NCBI RefSeq assembly: GCF_018613155.1
Contig: NZ_JAGGQU010000002.1
Location: forward strand, 41,676-105,675
Source of the DNA: Bacillus sp. ISL-55
GTDB lineage: Bacteria; Bacillota; Bacilli; Bacillales; Cytobacillaceae
Direction: 5' to 3'
Length of the DNA: 64,000 nucleotides
Positions 1-9,919 of this stretch are shown piece after piece. A program made the translations under genes and the position numbers. Each line of letters begins with the position of its first letter. Positions within the stretch are counted from its first letter, which is position 1. Below the pieces are notes generated by a model. That model worked only from the letters and a program-made list of their open reading frames with translations. It had not been told where the DNA came from and did no database searches.

Positions 1-2310
1 CCATGAATGTATCAATTCCAGCTCTGCTACAAAGTGTTCAAATATAACCTTTAATTCAGCAAGCTCCTGATTTAATTCATGAATCTTTTCTGTCCAAATT
101 TGAATTTGCTCACGCTGGTGCCGTTTTCTTGACGACCTGCCGATATATTTTGATGGGCCTTCTATTGGTGCATGTCCTGTCATACAGCCTATCGAATATG
201 ACCCGTCTTGATCGATATGGAATCCAGTACCATCGCTTTCAAGCGGAATAGACCGCAACACCTGGTCAACCAATTCTTCCGACAAAGAACTGTCATCATC
301 CATGTCAGGCATCAGATAGTCAGCAAGCGTATAGCCAAGCAGGCGAGGATCAGCAACTAAAACAGCATCCTCCAAAGGGGAGACCGGTTTGTCAGTGATC
401 AGGCTATCAAGAATTCCAGTTTTCGTAAGAGCCGCTTCCAGCCTTTCCCGCTGTTCCTCGGTCACATGCTCCTGGAATTCAACTGCAGCATAAAATGGCA
501 AAAAGGCAGTGCCATCTTGCATGAGCTGGACCCGTTGTTTTTCCGTTGCTGGCGAGCGTTCCGGCTCAAGCATCTTCTGAGTTTTGATTCGCAGCAATTC
601 TGCCTCTGCTATACTGATTTCATCCTGTTTTTGCTCTATCCGGCTCTTCGTCAAAGCCTCATCTCTCTTCACTTCAGCTTCATAATTGTGAATTGCCACA
701 AACAGCTGAGAACGGACTTCATCATATCGATTACGTTCATACAGTCCCTGTAATGAACGGGCGATTCCCTGGCGAAGTTCATTAGAGTAGTTTAACTTTT
801 AATGTTCTTCCATCCATAGAAATACATTGCTTTCAAGCTTTTGATGCTCTTCATCGAACCACGTTTGGTAATGGTCCAAGTCCTTCTGCAACTCGTCTAT
901 TTCTTTTTTCTTCTCGGATGAATGGCGCTGAAGCCGATTCTGGTCTTCTCCAAGCCTCACAGCTTCAACAGCGAGTTTTTCCAGCTGCACAAGCAAGGCC
1001 AGATGGTCTTTCGCTTCTTTTTGCCAGACGGTAAAATCAAAACCACTTTCCTTTGTCCGTCCATAATCTAAGACATTCACCTCGTGCTGGTGAAAAGCTG
1101 CTGCATCTGCATCAAGTGTAAGCTCGGCCAAAAGCTCTCTTTCTTTTTCTTCAAATTGATAAAGATCATCTTCAGAAGATTGTTTTTTTCGATATTCATC
1201 ACGAAGTTTTTTATTGTTCTCATCCCACCGCTTTTGCAGCCCTGCGATTTCATTCACGATTTCTGTTGATTCCTCAAGCTTGTCTTTCCTCTTCTCTTCA
1301 AGAGACCAAACCTCATGATGCTTGAGTGAATTGCTTTCCTGGGCGGCAACATGTTTTTGCTGCTGAAATCTTTCAAGTTCAACCCTCAGCCTGACAATTT
1401 CCTGCTCAAGGTGTTGTTGCTCGGCTTTATACTCGTTCACTTTCGACTCGGCAGTATCGCTTTTTAAGAGTGCCTTCTGCCATTGCTCGGCCCGTTCTGC
1501 TAAAATATATTTGTTGTACGTATCATATGCCGTTGCCAGTCTGTTAATCGATTCAGATTCTCGATGAAGCTGTTCAAGTTGCTGCTGCGTCTGGTCCATG
1601 CTTTCAATTGTGTCAGAAAGAGTGCGCAGTTCATCATCAGTCAAAGGAGGCAGCGCCGATTCAAGAATCTCATAGATCACCGTTGGCTTGAAATCCTTCG
1701 ATAGCTTCGGACTTCTAAGCTGGATCAGTAACTTAATTAAATCCTCATAAGCATCGATAGACTGGAATCCAAAGACATACTTATTCACAAGATTCATGTA
1801 CTCCCGCTGAGAATGGACTACATAACCGCCCTGGCCAATCCGGTTCTCCAATTCCTTCGCTGAAAGCGGGACTTTTTCACCCGTATGCTGCTGGGCAAGC
1901 TGGAAATCATCACCTATCCTGCGGTTATCAGTCAGCAGGAAATACCATGACTTGATTCCTTTATTTCGCTTCGCCTGCATCCCGATACCCGTCGTGATAT
2001 ACTGCTCCGAACCCTGCTTTTTGTATTCGATGAACAAATATCCTGTTCGCTCATCACGATCGACAACTTCCTTTTCACCAAGAAGATAATCCTCCATCCT
2101 TCTAGCCTTCGAACCAAAAGGATCAAGTCGGTCAGGAGACTTTTTGCCATCCAGCAATACTGGCAGGAAACTTTGCATTGTTACTGATTTTCCTGAACCG
2201 TTCGAACCACGCAGCAAAAGCTTGCCGTTCTCAAAGTGGAAAATCTCTTCATCGTAATACCAGAAATTCAGCAAACCGGCACGGTTCATCACCCATCTTG
2301 TACCCACCAT
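1..2310 (-). pseudogene. jetC: Wadjet type II JetC (TIGR02680-like SMC ATPase), interrupted by an in-frame stop; runs off the window
   Basis: JetC is the MukB/SMC-like ATPase of the Wadjet anti-plasmid system; the JetABC complex extrudes DNA loops and JetD cuts. The N-terminus has the family hallmark GILNFWYYDEE-like strand (here GLLNFWYYDEE), then the Walker A motif GSNGSGKS (about residues 36-43) and MEDYLLGE. A long coiled coil follows from about residue 230. The frame stops at a TAA at 799-801 after VFLWMEEH. The same frame then stays open for 266 further codons to base 1, reading KLNYSNELRQGIARSL onward with coiled-coil character. This is therefore one gene broken by a nonsense codon (or a base error), not two genes. 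Walker B and the C-terminus lie outside the window. The start is the ATG overlapping the jetB stop (TAATG). Reading the frame as continuous is direct; loss of function is inference. Confidence 0.85.
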
Positions 2311-3476
2311 TACTCCTCGCTCCCTTCAAAATCAGCAGGGAATGCTCCGGCAAGCACACCCAATAGCGGTTTTATTTTAATCAATGAACTTTCTTTTTCA
2401 ATTTCGGCCATCATCCAGTCCTTCATTGCACCAAGGATTTCGTTCCGGATGGCACTGTTTCCTTTTTCACGGAAATATTTCGACCAGCCCCGCTCAAATT
2501 GTGTGCGGAGTTCAAGGATAATTGCATCCATTTCCCCCTCCGTCAAAACAATCTCTCCATTTTCTTTCGGAGTGTATTTTTCGGGATAGTCATGCAAATG
2601 CTTTGAAAATTGCAGAATTAAATCTGTGGATGCTTTTGTATCAGGAAATAACTGCTGATATTGCCTTGATTCATCGGTAGACAAAAAAGCAGTGTTTTTG
2701 TAGACATGCAATTTATAGTCACTATGGCTTTCGATATCGTCCGACAGCCGATTACGGAAATTCCGAATATATATAAAGTCTGGATCCTGCATATCAATGC
2801 GGTGAAGGCCGGGGGAAAAGAACAGCTTGCGATAAACCCGTTTCCTTCTTTCATCCTCCTGGTTCAGCTTCCAATCTTCATTTAAGAGTTCTTCCCAGTG
2901 CTTATAGCTTGTAAAATCATCCGGGAAGGTGCGCATAAAATACCGGCTGTAGACCGTTGCCTCATACAGCACCTCTTGTTCCTCGTTATGGTCATAGCGG
3001 CTGATATCTCCATCAATGATCCTGATCAGCTTAAAGTCAATCAGGACGTTGATTGCACGGATCAGCGATTTCCGATGAGTATAAAGTGTCCAATCAAGCG
3101 GAAGGTCACCTGGAAAATCCGCCTGGATTTCCTGGCTCAATTCCGATAAAAGGAATTGCTCATCGACAGACTTACCCTCCAAAAAGGAAAGCGCACAGCA
3201 AAAAACGGCATAATCCATGGAATCCTGGAATTCCTGGATACCCATCCATCGCTCCGGAACAACCGGAATTTTCTCAAGCTTGATAAAATGCTGATGGACA
3301 ATCAGGCGCAATCCAAACTTTTCGTTAATATAGCGCCTCAGTACCTTCTCCCGTTCACGGATTAGCTGATACCACTCTGGCTGCTCACTGCGGAGAATCC
3401 AGTAGTGATTAAATAATAGGTCCATTCCAAGAATCGCCTTTTCATCGAATTCTACTATTTGTTCCAGCTTGATCAT
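2310..3476 (-). CDS. jetB: Wadjet type II JetB (TIGR02678/DUF2398-like, MukE-like) protein
   Basis: 388 aa, close to the family's usual length. In Wadjet complexes JetB is the kite (MukE-like) subunit that binds the kleisin JetA. The sequence shows the family pattern of an N-terminal helical region (ILRSEQPEWYQLIREREKVLRRYI), then GLRLIVHQHFIKLEKIP, then a second helical block DYAVFCCALSFLEGK typical of DUF2398 proteins. It overlaps the jetA stop by 4 bp (ATGA) and touches the jetC start (TAATG), so the three genes form one translationally coupled operon. No internal defect was seen. Its partners on both sides are damaged, so it is probably a relic. Family assignment is from remembered motifs. 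Confidence 0.8.
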   Translation of the reverse strand: MIKLEQIVEFDEKAILGMDLLFNHYWILRSEQPEWYQLIREREKVLRRYINEKFGLRLIVHQHFIKLEKIPVVPERWMGIQEFQDSMDYAVFCCALSFLEGKSVDEQFLLSELSQEIQADFPGDLPLDWTLYTHRKSLIRAINVLIDFKLIRIIDGDISRYDHNEEQEVLYEATVYSRYFMRTFPDDFTSYKHWEELLNEDWKLNQEDERRKRVYRKLFFSPGLHRIDMQDPDFIYIRNFRNRLSDDIESHSDYKLHVYKNTAFLSTDESRQYQQLFPDTKASTDLILQFSKHLHDYPEKYTPKENGEIVLTEGEMDAIILELRTQFERGWSKYFREKGNSAIRNEILGAMKDWMMAEIEKESSLIKIKPLLGVLAGAFPADFEGSEE

Positions 3477-4500
3477 TTGGATTCCCCCTCTCCTTCAAAG
3501 GTGAACAGCGCATCTGGCATTTTCAAAGTCCCATCCTCCGCATCAAGAAGAACCGTTTTCTCACGGTCAATTGACACCTTCACAACCATCCCGTAATCTG
3601 TCTTGACTTTGCCATTCTTGCTGGCCATCGATTTTCCAATCCACCCAAGCAAAACCTTTCTGACAAATGGTTCAACTTTTGAAACAGCAGATAGCTTAAT
3701 GACACCTTCGTCTATATATTTTTCAATCAATACTTGTTCCTGTTTTCGTTCAGCCAGATATTGCTCACGTTGAAGACGTTTTTTCTCCTCATTCGAGACC
3801 ATTGAACCTGGCTTCGTCTTTTCACGATATCGGTTCGTCCGCGGCTTGAGCGGAATCATAACCGGATTCTCTTCCCAGGTTTCGGTATGCAAATTATCTG
3901 TGCTCACCTCATCAAGCTGAAGATGTTTGATTGTCATCGTCCCAAACACTACAGAAGAAAGTTTGTGGGCCTCCTCAAGTGTATCTGTATCGACAAACCA
4001 TTTTGCCAGGTGCAAATAATCATTTTTACGGCTGCGGAAATGCTGCTGTCTTTCCCCTATACGCTGAACATATCGAGTCATCCGCCTGATCATTTCATTT
4101 GTTTGCCACTGCAGTATATCTAGCTCACTCTGCTGTAGATTAGAGCCCAAGAACCACTGCCTCAATGAACCCCAATACTCAAGGTATTCAGTCCGCCACT
4201 CCTCGACAGACGAACTGACATCTTCAAGTCTCGGGATCGACTGCCGATGTTCAACAAGCTTTTCGAAAAATAATGCCATCCTATCAGGTGAAAGTTCATC
4301 AAGCCGTTCTCTAATCTGTAACGCAGTATTTTGTAAAGAAACAATAAAGTCACGCAAGTAGGTAGTGAATTGATTTTTATAGACAAGGAACGCCTCCGTC
4401 TGCATCCGCTGATCAGTCTGCTCACTGTTTATGTACGCTATGTAATCAGCGGTACTGGTCCTGATGGTCTGGAAATAGCGGAAAATATCCTCCCAATCTA
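3473..4500 (-). pseudogene. jetA: Wadjet type II JetA (TIGR02677-like, kleisin/MukF-like), N-terminally truncated by tandem repeats
   Basis: The frame from an ATG at 4405 encodes 310 aa (MQTEAFLVYKNQFTTYLRDF onward), matching the C-terminal two-thirds of JetA proteins, which are usually near 500 aa. Homology-like sequence continues upstream of that ATG in the same frame (LDWEDIFRYFQTIRTSTADYIAYINSEQTDQR, read across 4406-4501). It then runs straight into the first unit of the 52-bp repeat array at 4501, where a stop occurs at 4520-4522. The N-terminal winged-helix part, the original start codon and the promoter are missing. The truncation point coincides with the repeat boundary, which suggests that repeat insertion or expansion, or a linked deletion, removed the 5' end. 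An internally started short protein cannot be excluded. Confidence 0.8.
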
Positions 4501-5517
4501 AACCTGTCCGAACTTGTAGCTACTTCAGACAGCTTTTCCTGCTTTCCCTCTAAACCTGTCTGAACTTGGAGCTACTTCAGACAGCTTTTTCTGTTTTACC
4601 GCTAAACCTGTCCGAACTTCAGACTACTTCAGACAGCTTTTCCTGCTTTCCCTCGAAACCTGTCCGAACTTTGACCTACTTCAGACAGCTTTTCCTGCTT
4701 TACCTCTAAACCTGTCCGAACTTGTAGCTACTTCAGACAGCTTTTCCTGCTTTCCCTCTAAACCTGTCCGAACTTGTAGCTACTTCAGACAGCTTTTCCT
4801 GCTTTCCCTCTAAACCTGTCTGAACTTGAAGCCACTTCAGACAGCTTTTCCTGCTTTACCCCTAAACCTGTCCGAACTTGTAACTACTTCAGACAGCTTT
4901 TCCTGCTTTCCCTCTAAACCTGTCTGAACTTGGAGCTACTTCTGACAGCTTTTTCTGTTTTACCGCTAAACCTGTCCGAACTTCAGGCTACTTCAGACAG
5001 CTTTTCCTGCTTTCCCTCTAAACCTGTCCGAACTTGGAGCTACTTCAGACAGCTTTTCCTGCTTTACCCCTAAACCTGTCCGAACTTGGAGCTACTTCTG
5101 ACAGCTTTTGCTCCTTTACCTCTAAACCTGTCCGAACTTGGAGCTACTTCAGACAGCTTTTCCTGCTTTACCTCTAAACCTGTCCGAACTTGGAGCTACT
5201 TCAGACAGCTTTTCCTGCTTTACCCCTAAACCTGTCTGAACTTGAAGCCACTTCAGACAGCTTTTCCTGCTTTACCCCTAAACCTGTCTGAACTTGAAGC
5301 TACTTCGGACAGCTTTTCCTGCTTTACCCCTAAACCTGTCTGAACTTGAAGCTACTTCGGACAGCTTTTCCTGCTTTACCTCTAAACCTGTCCGAACTTG
5401 GAGCTACTTCGGACAGCCTTTTCTGCTTTACCTCTATACCTGTCCGAACTTGAAGCTACTTCGGACAGCTTTGGCTCCAAACATCGAAATCCTGTCCGAA
5501 CTCAAAGCTTCTTCTTA
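4501..5517. repeat. 52-bp tandem minisatellite, 19 full units plus a degenerate 20th; each unit contains a hairpin
   Basis: Units start at 4501, 4553, 4605, 4657 and so on every 52 bp to 5437, with a decayed unit at 5489. I found no insertion or deletion in the phase. Each unit has the arms CTGTC(C/T)GAA and TTC(A/G)GACAG around an 11-nt loop such as CTTGGAGCTAC, then a 23-bp spacer ending CTAAA. Some units pair perfectly (for example 4553, 5385, 5437); most have one C-A mismatch in the stem. 52 bp equals five helical turns and is not a multiple of three, so all frames change from unit to unit and the ORFs in it are not genes. It sits between the truncated jetA and the terminator of the downstream ftsZ-like gene. 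Confidence 0.95.
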
Positions 5518-5605
5518 CAAATTAGCTGCAGAACCAAAATTCCTGCCCAGGCCCAGGGCTACTTCGAAGCACAAAGCACGTCCCTGCGCTTCCATTCTAC
5601 CCTAT

Positions 5606-5639
5606 CCAAAAAGGCCAAATCGCAAGTGATTTGGCCTTT
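5606..5639 (-). terminator. Rho-independent terminator of the ftsZ-like gene
   Basis: A perfect 12-bp stem, AAAGGCCAAATC paired with GATTTGGCCTTT around GCAAGT, is followed on the minus strand by a run of T. It begins just 12 bp after the stop of the ftsZ-like gene. Confidence 0.85.
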
Positions 5640-5650
5640 CGGATCTTGTA

Positions 5651-6973
5651 TTACCGCCTTCTGCTTCGCTTCCGTAAGAACGCTGGGATTTCAAGCGAGT
5701 CGTCTTGAGGCTGGGTACCCCTGTCATATTTCTTAGACTCTTCATAGGCAGGCGGCTGGCTGTAATTGCCGTATTGCTTATAGTTATCGTATTGGCCATT
5801 GCTGCCAGACTGGTTATATTCTCCGTATTGACCAGATCCGCCAGACTGGCTGTAATCTCCGTATTGGCCATAGCTCCCGGACTGCCCTCGGCCGTAATCC
5901 CCCGATTCTGCATGGGCAACAGGCTCTCGCTGTCTCGATTGAGATTGGTATTGCTCACGGGAATTGGCAATCATGTCTCCAGGTCGGCGAGATGTGTTTG
6001 ACAGTGGAGCGTCCTCATCATCTGAATCGAAGCCGGTCGCAATCACGGTCACCATGATTTCTTTATCCAGATTTTCATTGATGACCGATCCAAAAATCAT
6101 GTTAAGCTGGTCATCTGTTGCAGCCGCCACAATGTCTGCCGCTTCCTGGACTTCATATAAACTGAGGTTCATGCCGCCTGTGATGTTCATCAGGACACCT
6201 TTCGCGCCATTGATGCTTGTTTCAAGCAATGGCGAGGAGATCGCCTTTTTGGCAGCTTCGACGGCACGGTCATCGCCTGAAGCTACACCGATTCCCATAA
6301 GCGCCGTTCCTTTGTTGGACATGATCGTTTTCACGTCAGCAAAGTCGAGGTTAATCATGCCTGGCACGGCGATCAAGTCGGAAATGCCCTGGACACCCTG
6401 CCTGAGAACATTGTCCGCCTCCCGGAAGGCTTCAATCATTGGTGTTTTCCTGTCGACGATTTCCAGCAATCGCTCGTTTGGAATGATGATTAATGTATTA
6501 ACGGCTTTCTTCATCTCTTCAATTCCGGCTGCCGCATTTTGTGCCCGCTTGCGGCCTTCAAAAGTGAACGGACGAGTCACCACTCCAATCGTAAGTGCAC
6601 CAAGTTCGCGTGCGATATGGGCAATTTCTGGCGCAGCTCCGGTCCCGGTTCCGCCGCCCATTCCGGCCGTTACGAACACCATGTCCGCACCTTGCAGGGC
6701 ACCCTTGATCTGCTGCCTGCTTTCCTCGACAGCCTTTCTGCCGATTTCAGGTTTGGCACCGGCTCCAAGTCCCCTCGTCAGCGAACCGCCGATTTGCATC
6801 GTGACCTCCGCTTTAGACATGTTAAGAGCCTGTGCATCTGTATTCACGGCAATGAATTCCACTCCCTGCACGCCGTCCTCAATCATCCGGTTCACAGCAT
6901 TATTTCCGCCGCCGCCAACCCCAATAACTTTTATAGTGGCAAATTGATCGATGTTGTTTTCAAATTCTAGCAT
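5651..6973 (-). CDS. ftsZ: FtsZ paralogue with a long S/G/Q/Y-rich C-terminal linker
   Basis: 440 aa tubulin-like GTPase that polymerises at the division site. Seen: the N-terminal FtsZ strand [18 protein letters not shown], the tubulin signature [10 protein letters not shown] (about residue 107), the catalytic T7 region [11 protein letters not shown] (about 207-217), and a C-terminal peptide [17 protein letters not shown] of the kind that binds FtsA, SepF and EzrA. Bacillus FtsZ is usually about 380 aa. The extra length is a linker of roughly residues 320-420 made of repeated SGQYG/YGxYSQSG units. The gene stands alone with its own terminator, without ftsA or other dcw genes, so it is probably a second copy; the window cannot show the first. 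The start has the upstream site AGGGGGA. All GTPase motifs look intact. Confidence 0.93.
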   Translation of the reverse strand: MLEFENNIDQFATIKVIGVGGGGNNAVNRMIEDGVQGVEFIAVNTDAQALNMSKAEVTMQIGGSLTRGLGAGAKPEIGRKAVEESRQQIKGALQGADMVFVTAGMGGGTGTGAAPEIAHIARELGALTIGVVTRPFTFEGRKRAQNAAAGIEEMKKAVNTLIIIPNERLLEIVDRKTPMIEAFREADNVLRQGVQGISDLIAVPGMINLDFADVKTIMSNKGTALMGIGVASGDDRAVEAAKKAISSPLLETSINGAKGVLMNITGGMNLSLYEVQEAADIVAAATDDQLNMIFGSVINENLDKEIMVTVIATGFDSDDEDAPLSNTSRRPGDMIANSREQYQSQSRQREPVAHAESGDYGRGQSGSYGQYGDYSQSGGSGQYGEYNQSGSNGQYDNYKQYGNYSQPPAYEESKKYDRGTQPQDDSLEIPAFLRKRSRRR

Positions 6974-7225
6974 TTACAGTCCCCCTAATTAACTTCAGAA
7001 TTGCCCCCTATTTTTCTCTATACCTATAAAATTCGACAACGACTTAGAAATCCTGACTTTTCTAGAGAATTGTTAAACAACTGTAATTTTAGAGTAAAAA
7101 AGTGTCATTCTTTTGGTGATAAGCAAAGACTGCTGTGCAGGAGTTTACAAATACCAGGGGAATCCTCACGCCTGAACAGACTATAAAAAAGTTTCGAATC
7201 AAACAATTACTTTCTAAATCTCATT

Positions 7226-7357
7226 CTACTTCCTTATCACCCAAAATACGGCCAGAGCTAAGCCAGCTAAAACAAGTGCACTATGTATATACCAATAGTC
7301 TATAAATAACTCCCATTGAAGCTGCTGTATTTCTTTGACTCTCTCAAAATAACCCAT
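7226..7357 (-). CDS. Small single-pass membrane protein (43 aa), unknown function
   Basis: Lies in the 728-bp gap between the ftsZ-like gene and the next plus-strand gene. The frame reads MGYFERVKEIQQLQWELFID, then a hydrophobic stretch (HSALVLAGLALAVFWVI) and a basic end (RK): an N-in/C-out or reverse single transmembrane helix. CGGGGG lies upstream of the ATG at a usable distance. I do not recognise a family. The rest of the gap (7358-7700) shows no further gene, only the leader of the plus-strand operon. Confidence 0.5.
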   Translation of the reverse strand: MGYFERVKEIQQLQWELFIDYWYIHSALVLAGLALAVFWVIRK

Positions 7358-7700
7358 TAGATAACAACCCCCGAGTTAGTTTCTTAACTTATTTTACGGT
7401 TAGGATGATCTTTGGTTTCAGTTTATAAAAAACTCCATTTTCCAAACCGGATTATTTGCTCCTCCTATACGATTAACAGTCATTGGCATAAGTGAATTGC
7501 CAAATCGAACAGCTGAAATTTATCAATAGGTAAATTTCGTCTCATTCTCAACATTGGTCATTGTTAGAGGGAAACATATTTCGTTTATTTTTGGTGATAA
7601 TAAGGCATTATGGCATTTATCGTTTTTCTACCGGAAATTCCCTCACCAGAAGGGCTTTTAGCCCATTGATCAGGGAAAAGGCTAATAAGGAGATTATTAT

Positions 7701-8174
7701 ATGATCTTATTCATTTATTTCTTATTGAACGGAATCGCTTTACTTTTTTTTCTTAAAAAAAAGAAAAATCTCCACATCCTTGAGCTAACGGCTTATTGGT
7801 TCCTTGCTTCCTATAGTGCTCAGAATTTCTCTGCTCTTAGTTACATGAATTTTAAAACTCTGCATATCCCTGAACATTTACCGCTTGAAATGTCTCATTT
7901 TATTAGTCGAATCAACCTCTATCCAGTGATCATGGTTCTATTTTTGGATTATTATCTGGTCACAGATAAATGGTATAATAAGGGCTTTTTATTGATTTTA
8001 TTTGTAGCTATATTAACAATCGTAGAATGGCTGAGCCACTTTTTAGGTGTATTGGTTCATGTGAATTGGCAGTTTTGGTGGTCACCTTCCGTTTGGTTTG
8101 GGGCTCTCATATTGCTGATTGGCTTTATGAAGGGATACCGCATTTTACTTTTTAAAGGAGGATCATACAAATGA
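7701..8174 (+). CDS. Multi-pass membrane protein, CBO0543-like family
   Basis: 157 aa with about five hydrophobic segments (starting at residues about 3, 28, 70, 92 and 125) and aromatic-rich loops (WQFWWSPSVWFG). The length and pattern of short helices resemble the CBO0543 family of small uncharacterised membrane proteins common in Bacillaceae. A good ribosome site (AAGGAG) lies 7-8 bp before the ATG. It overlaps the next gene by 4 bp (ATGA), so the two are co-translated and may form a pair. Function unknown. Confidence 0.75.
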   Translation: MILFIYFLLNGIALLFFLKKKKNLHILELTAYWFLASYSAQNFSALSYMNFKTLHIPEHLPLEMSHFISRINLYPVIMVLFLDYYLVTDKWYNKGFLLILFVAILTIVEWLSHFLGVLVHVNWQFWWSPSVWFGALILLIGFMKGYRILLFKGGSYK

Positions 8175-8662
8175 ATGTAAAATACGATTGGAATGAATGG
8201 TTCTTCCTGATTTCTTCCGTTGCAGCATTACTATCATTTTGGCCCATCCGAAAATACTTCCGGCCAGTAATCGTCCTTCTGATCTGGATGTATAATATTT
8301 TTCTCGTTTCAACCATTGACTACTTTTTAATCGCAACCCCTTTTGAGGCCTACTATTTTGGTGATAATCCTACATACGAACTTTCTGGTGCACTATTTCA
8401 TTTATTCATGTATCCTTGTGCTTCTTTAGTATTTCTTTATTTTTACGACAAGTTCGAAATATATGGTAAAAAAACAGCTTTTTATATTTTAGGATGGACA
8501 GCCTTTTCAGTATTCTATGAATGGATCTGTGTGAAAAATAACGCGCTGATTTATACTGGATGGAAGCTCTTATATTCCATCCCCGTTTACCCAGCAGCAG
8601 CCATCCTGTTAATCATTTTCTTTCATTTTATTAAAAATAAATATCAGGAATTGGCATACTAA
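8171..8662 (+). CDS. Multi-pass membrane protein, CBO0543-like family
   Basis: 163 aa with about five predicted helices; features such as FWPIRKYFRP near the N-terminus and FSVFYEWICVKNNALIYTGWKLLYS near the C-terminus fit CBO0543-family proteins. It starts inside the end of the preceding membrane-protein gene (ATGA overlap). AAAGGAGG precedes the ATG by an ideal distance. Both proteins are probably partners in the membrane; no catalytic residues can be named. The ktrC-like gene follows after 51 bp and could be read from the same transcript. Confidence 0.75.
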   Translation: MNVKYDWNEWFFLISSVAALLSFWPIRKYFRPVIVLLIWMYNIFLVSTIDYFLIATPFEAYYFGDNPTYELSGALFHLFMYPCASLVFLYFYDKFEIYGKKTAFYILGWTAFSVFYEWICVKNNALIYTGWKLLYSIPVYPAAAILLIIFFHFIKNKYQELAY

Positions 8663-8713
8663 TTATGCCCGCGTTTAATAGAAGCTTCTTTTAAAATCAG
8701 GAGGAATGACATA

Positions 8714-9370
8714 ATGAAAAAGTTATTTGCCGTGATTGGACTTGGCCGTTTTGGCGGAAGTCTTGTTGAAGAATTTCATCATCTTGGTTTCGAGGTTCTG
8801 GCTGTGGATAAGGATGAGGAAAGAGTGAACCGGTATAGCCAGTTTGCAACACATGCAGTGGTGGCCAATGCCATGAACGAAAATAATCTAAAAGGATTGG
8901 GCCTGAAAAATGTAGACATTGCCATTGTATCCTTCGGAGGCAATATTGAGGCGAGTATTCTCACAACATTGCTGCTGAAGGATTTGGGAGTCAAACAAGT
9001 TTGGGTGAAAGCATTAAGTGAAAATCACCAAAAAGTATTAGAGAAAATCGGAGCCGATCGTGTCATTCACCCTGAAAGGGAAATGGCCAAGAGAATCGCC
9101 CACCATGTTACTTCCGATAAGATTATTGATTTTATTGAGCTTTCCAAGGACCACAGCATCGCAGAAATAATTTCCACTAAAAAGGTAACAGACAAAACAT
9201 TAAATGAACTGAATGTCTCGGCCAATTACGGCTGTAATATCATCGGAATTCAGCGAGGAGAAAAATTCATTATTTCCCCTTCAGTTGAAGAAGTCATCTG
9301 CCCAAATGATATACTCATCGTGTTGGGTCATAACAAACAAATTCATGCATTCGAAGAACGAGGGGTATGA
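8714..9370 (+). CDS. ktrC: Ktr potassium uptake system regulatory subunit (KtrC/KtrA type)
   Basis: 218 aa cytoplasmic RCK protein that gates a KtrB/KtrD potassium channel. The N-terminal RCK_N Rossmann fold has the nucleotide motif GLGRFGGS (residues 9-16) and the acidic residue after strand 2 (AVDKDEERV). ASILTTLLLKDLG and GADRVIHPEREMAKRIA are shared with KtrC. A C-terminal RCK_C domain (about 135-218) is the usual c-di-AMP site in this family. No membrane partner gene is adjacent, as for B. subtilis ktrC. CAGGAGG lies 8 bp before the ATG. No c-di-AMP riboswitch is evident upstream. Confidence 0.9.
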   Translation: MKKLFAVIGLGRFGGSLVEEFHHLGFEVLAVDKDEERVNRYSQFATHAVVANAMNENNLKGLGLKNVDIAIVSFGGNIEASILTTLLLKDLGVKQVWVKALSENHQKVLEKIGADRVIHPEREMAKRIAHHVTSDKIIDFIELSKDHSIAEIISTKKVTDKTLNELNVSANYGCNIIGIQRGEKFIISPSVEEVICPNDILIVLGHNKQIHAFEERGV

Positions 9371-9423
9371 TTATAAATATCTTTCGAGTTGTTCAGATGA
9401 ATGAAAGAGACTAAACGATCTGG

Positions 9424-9454
9424 AAAAAGCACAGGGTTCCAAGCCCCTGCGCTT
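9424..9454 (-). terminator. Terminator of the gpx-ohrR operon
   Basis: Stem AAGCxxAGGG / CCCTxxGCTT with a T run on the minus strand, beginning 3 bp beyond the ohrR-like stop codon. Confidence 0.75.
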
Positions 9455-9457
9455 CGC

Positions 9458-9907
9458 TTATAGCCGGTTATACTCTTTCAACTTCCCTCGCAGCACTCTC
9501 AACTGCTTCATCAGCTGCTCGTACTCTTCGTACTTGATATTGCACAGCTTCAGTTCGGTGGCGATTTTTTGGACGATAGCATCTTTTTCTTCCAGAGCCT
9601 TTGGTTGAAGTGAGATGCAGACTTTCCTTTCGTCTGCCGTCGACCGCTCCCTATTCACCCAGCCGCTCGTTTCCATCCTTTTGATCATCGGGGTTAATGT
9701 CCCTGTGCCGAGGTTCAATTTTTCTCCGAGCTCTTTGGCGCTTAACCCATCCTGTTCCCACAATGCCAGCAAAACTAGATACTGCGGGTAGGTAATCCCG
9801 AATGATTCAAGTGCTTTGGAGTATAGCTTATTGAACTGGCTGCCGGCTTCATAGACTGCAAAACACAGCTGATTTTCCAGCGTTAAAAAATCATCCAAGT
9901 GTATCAT
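9458..9907 (-). CDS. ohrR: OhrR-like MarR family organic-hydroperoxide sensor
   Basis: 149 aa MarR-type winged-helix repressor. The segment LENQLCFAVYEA places a cysteine at residue 15, the position of the redox-sensing cysteine of OhrR. ITYPQYLVLLALWE, LNLGTGTLTPMIKRME and the wing R-S-T-ADERKV are typical of this branch. It is second in an operon with a glutathione peroxidase (12 bp gap). The ATG used here has GAAGG almost abutting it; a TTG at 9898 has better spacing and would give MDDFLTLENQLC, so the true start may be there. A palindromic operator upstream of the operon fits OhrR specificity, implying autoregulation that is relieved by peroxide. Confidence 0.87.
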   Translation of the reverse strand: MIHLDDFLTLENQLCFAVYEAGSQFNKLYSKALESFGITYPQYLVLLALWEQDGLSAKELGEKLNLGTGTLTPMIKRMETSGWVNRERSTADERKVCISLQPKALEEKDAIVQKIATELKLCNIKYEEYEQLMKQLRVLRGKLKEYNRL

Positions 9908-9919
9908 CCTTCACAAACT

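Noticed and set aside
4501..5517. Possible CRISPR array
   Set aside because: The 52-bp units abut without unique spacers and no cas genes are nearby; this is a tandem minisatellite.
5294..5736. ORFs of 111-112 aa on the plus strand in the repeat array
   Set aside because: They are translations of the repeat (CPNLKLLRTAF type) with no ribosome site; the period of 52 is not a multiple of three.
5964..6970. Long plus-strand ORFs (327 aa and 143 aa) opposite the ftsZ-like gene
   Set aside because: Antisense shadows of a conserved gene with biased codons; no ribosome sites or protein-like composition.
7360..8713. c-di-AMP (ydaO-type) riboswitch ahead of the ktrC-like gene
   Set aside because: The leader and the 51-bp spacer show none of the conserved riboswitch segments.
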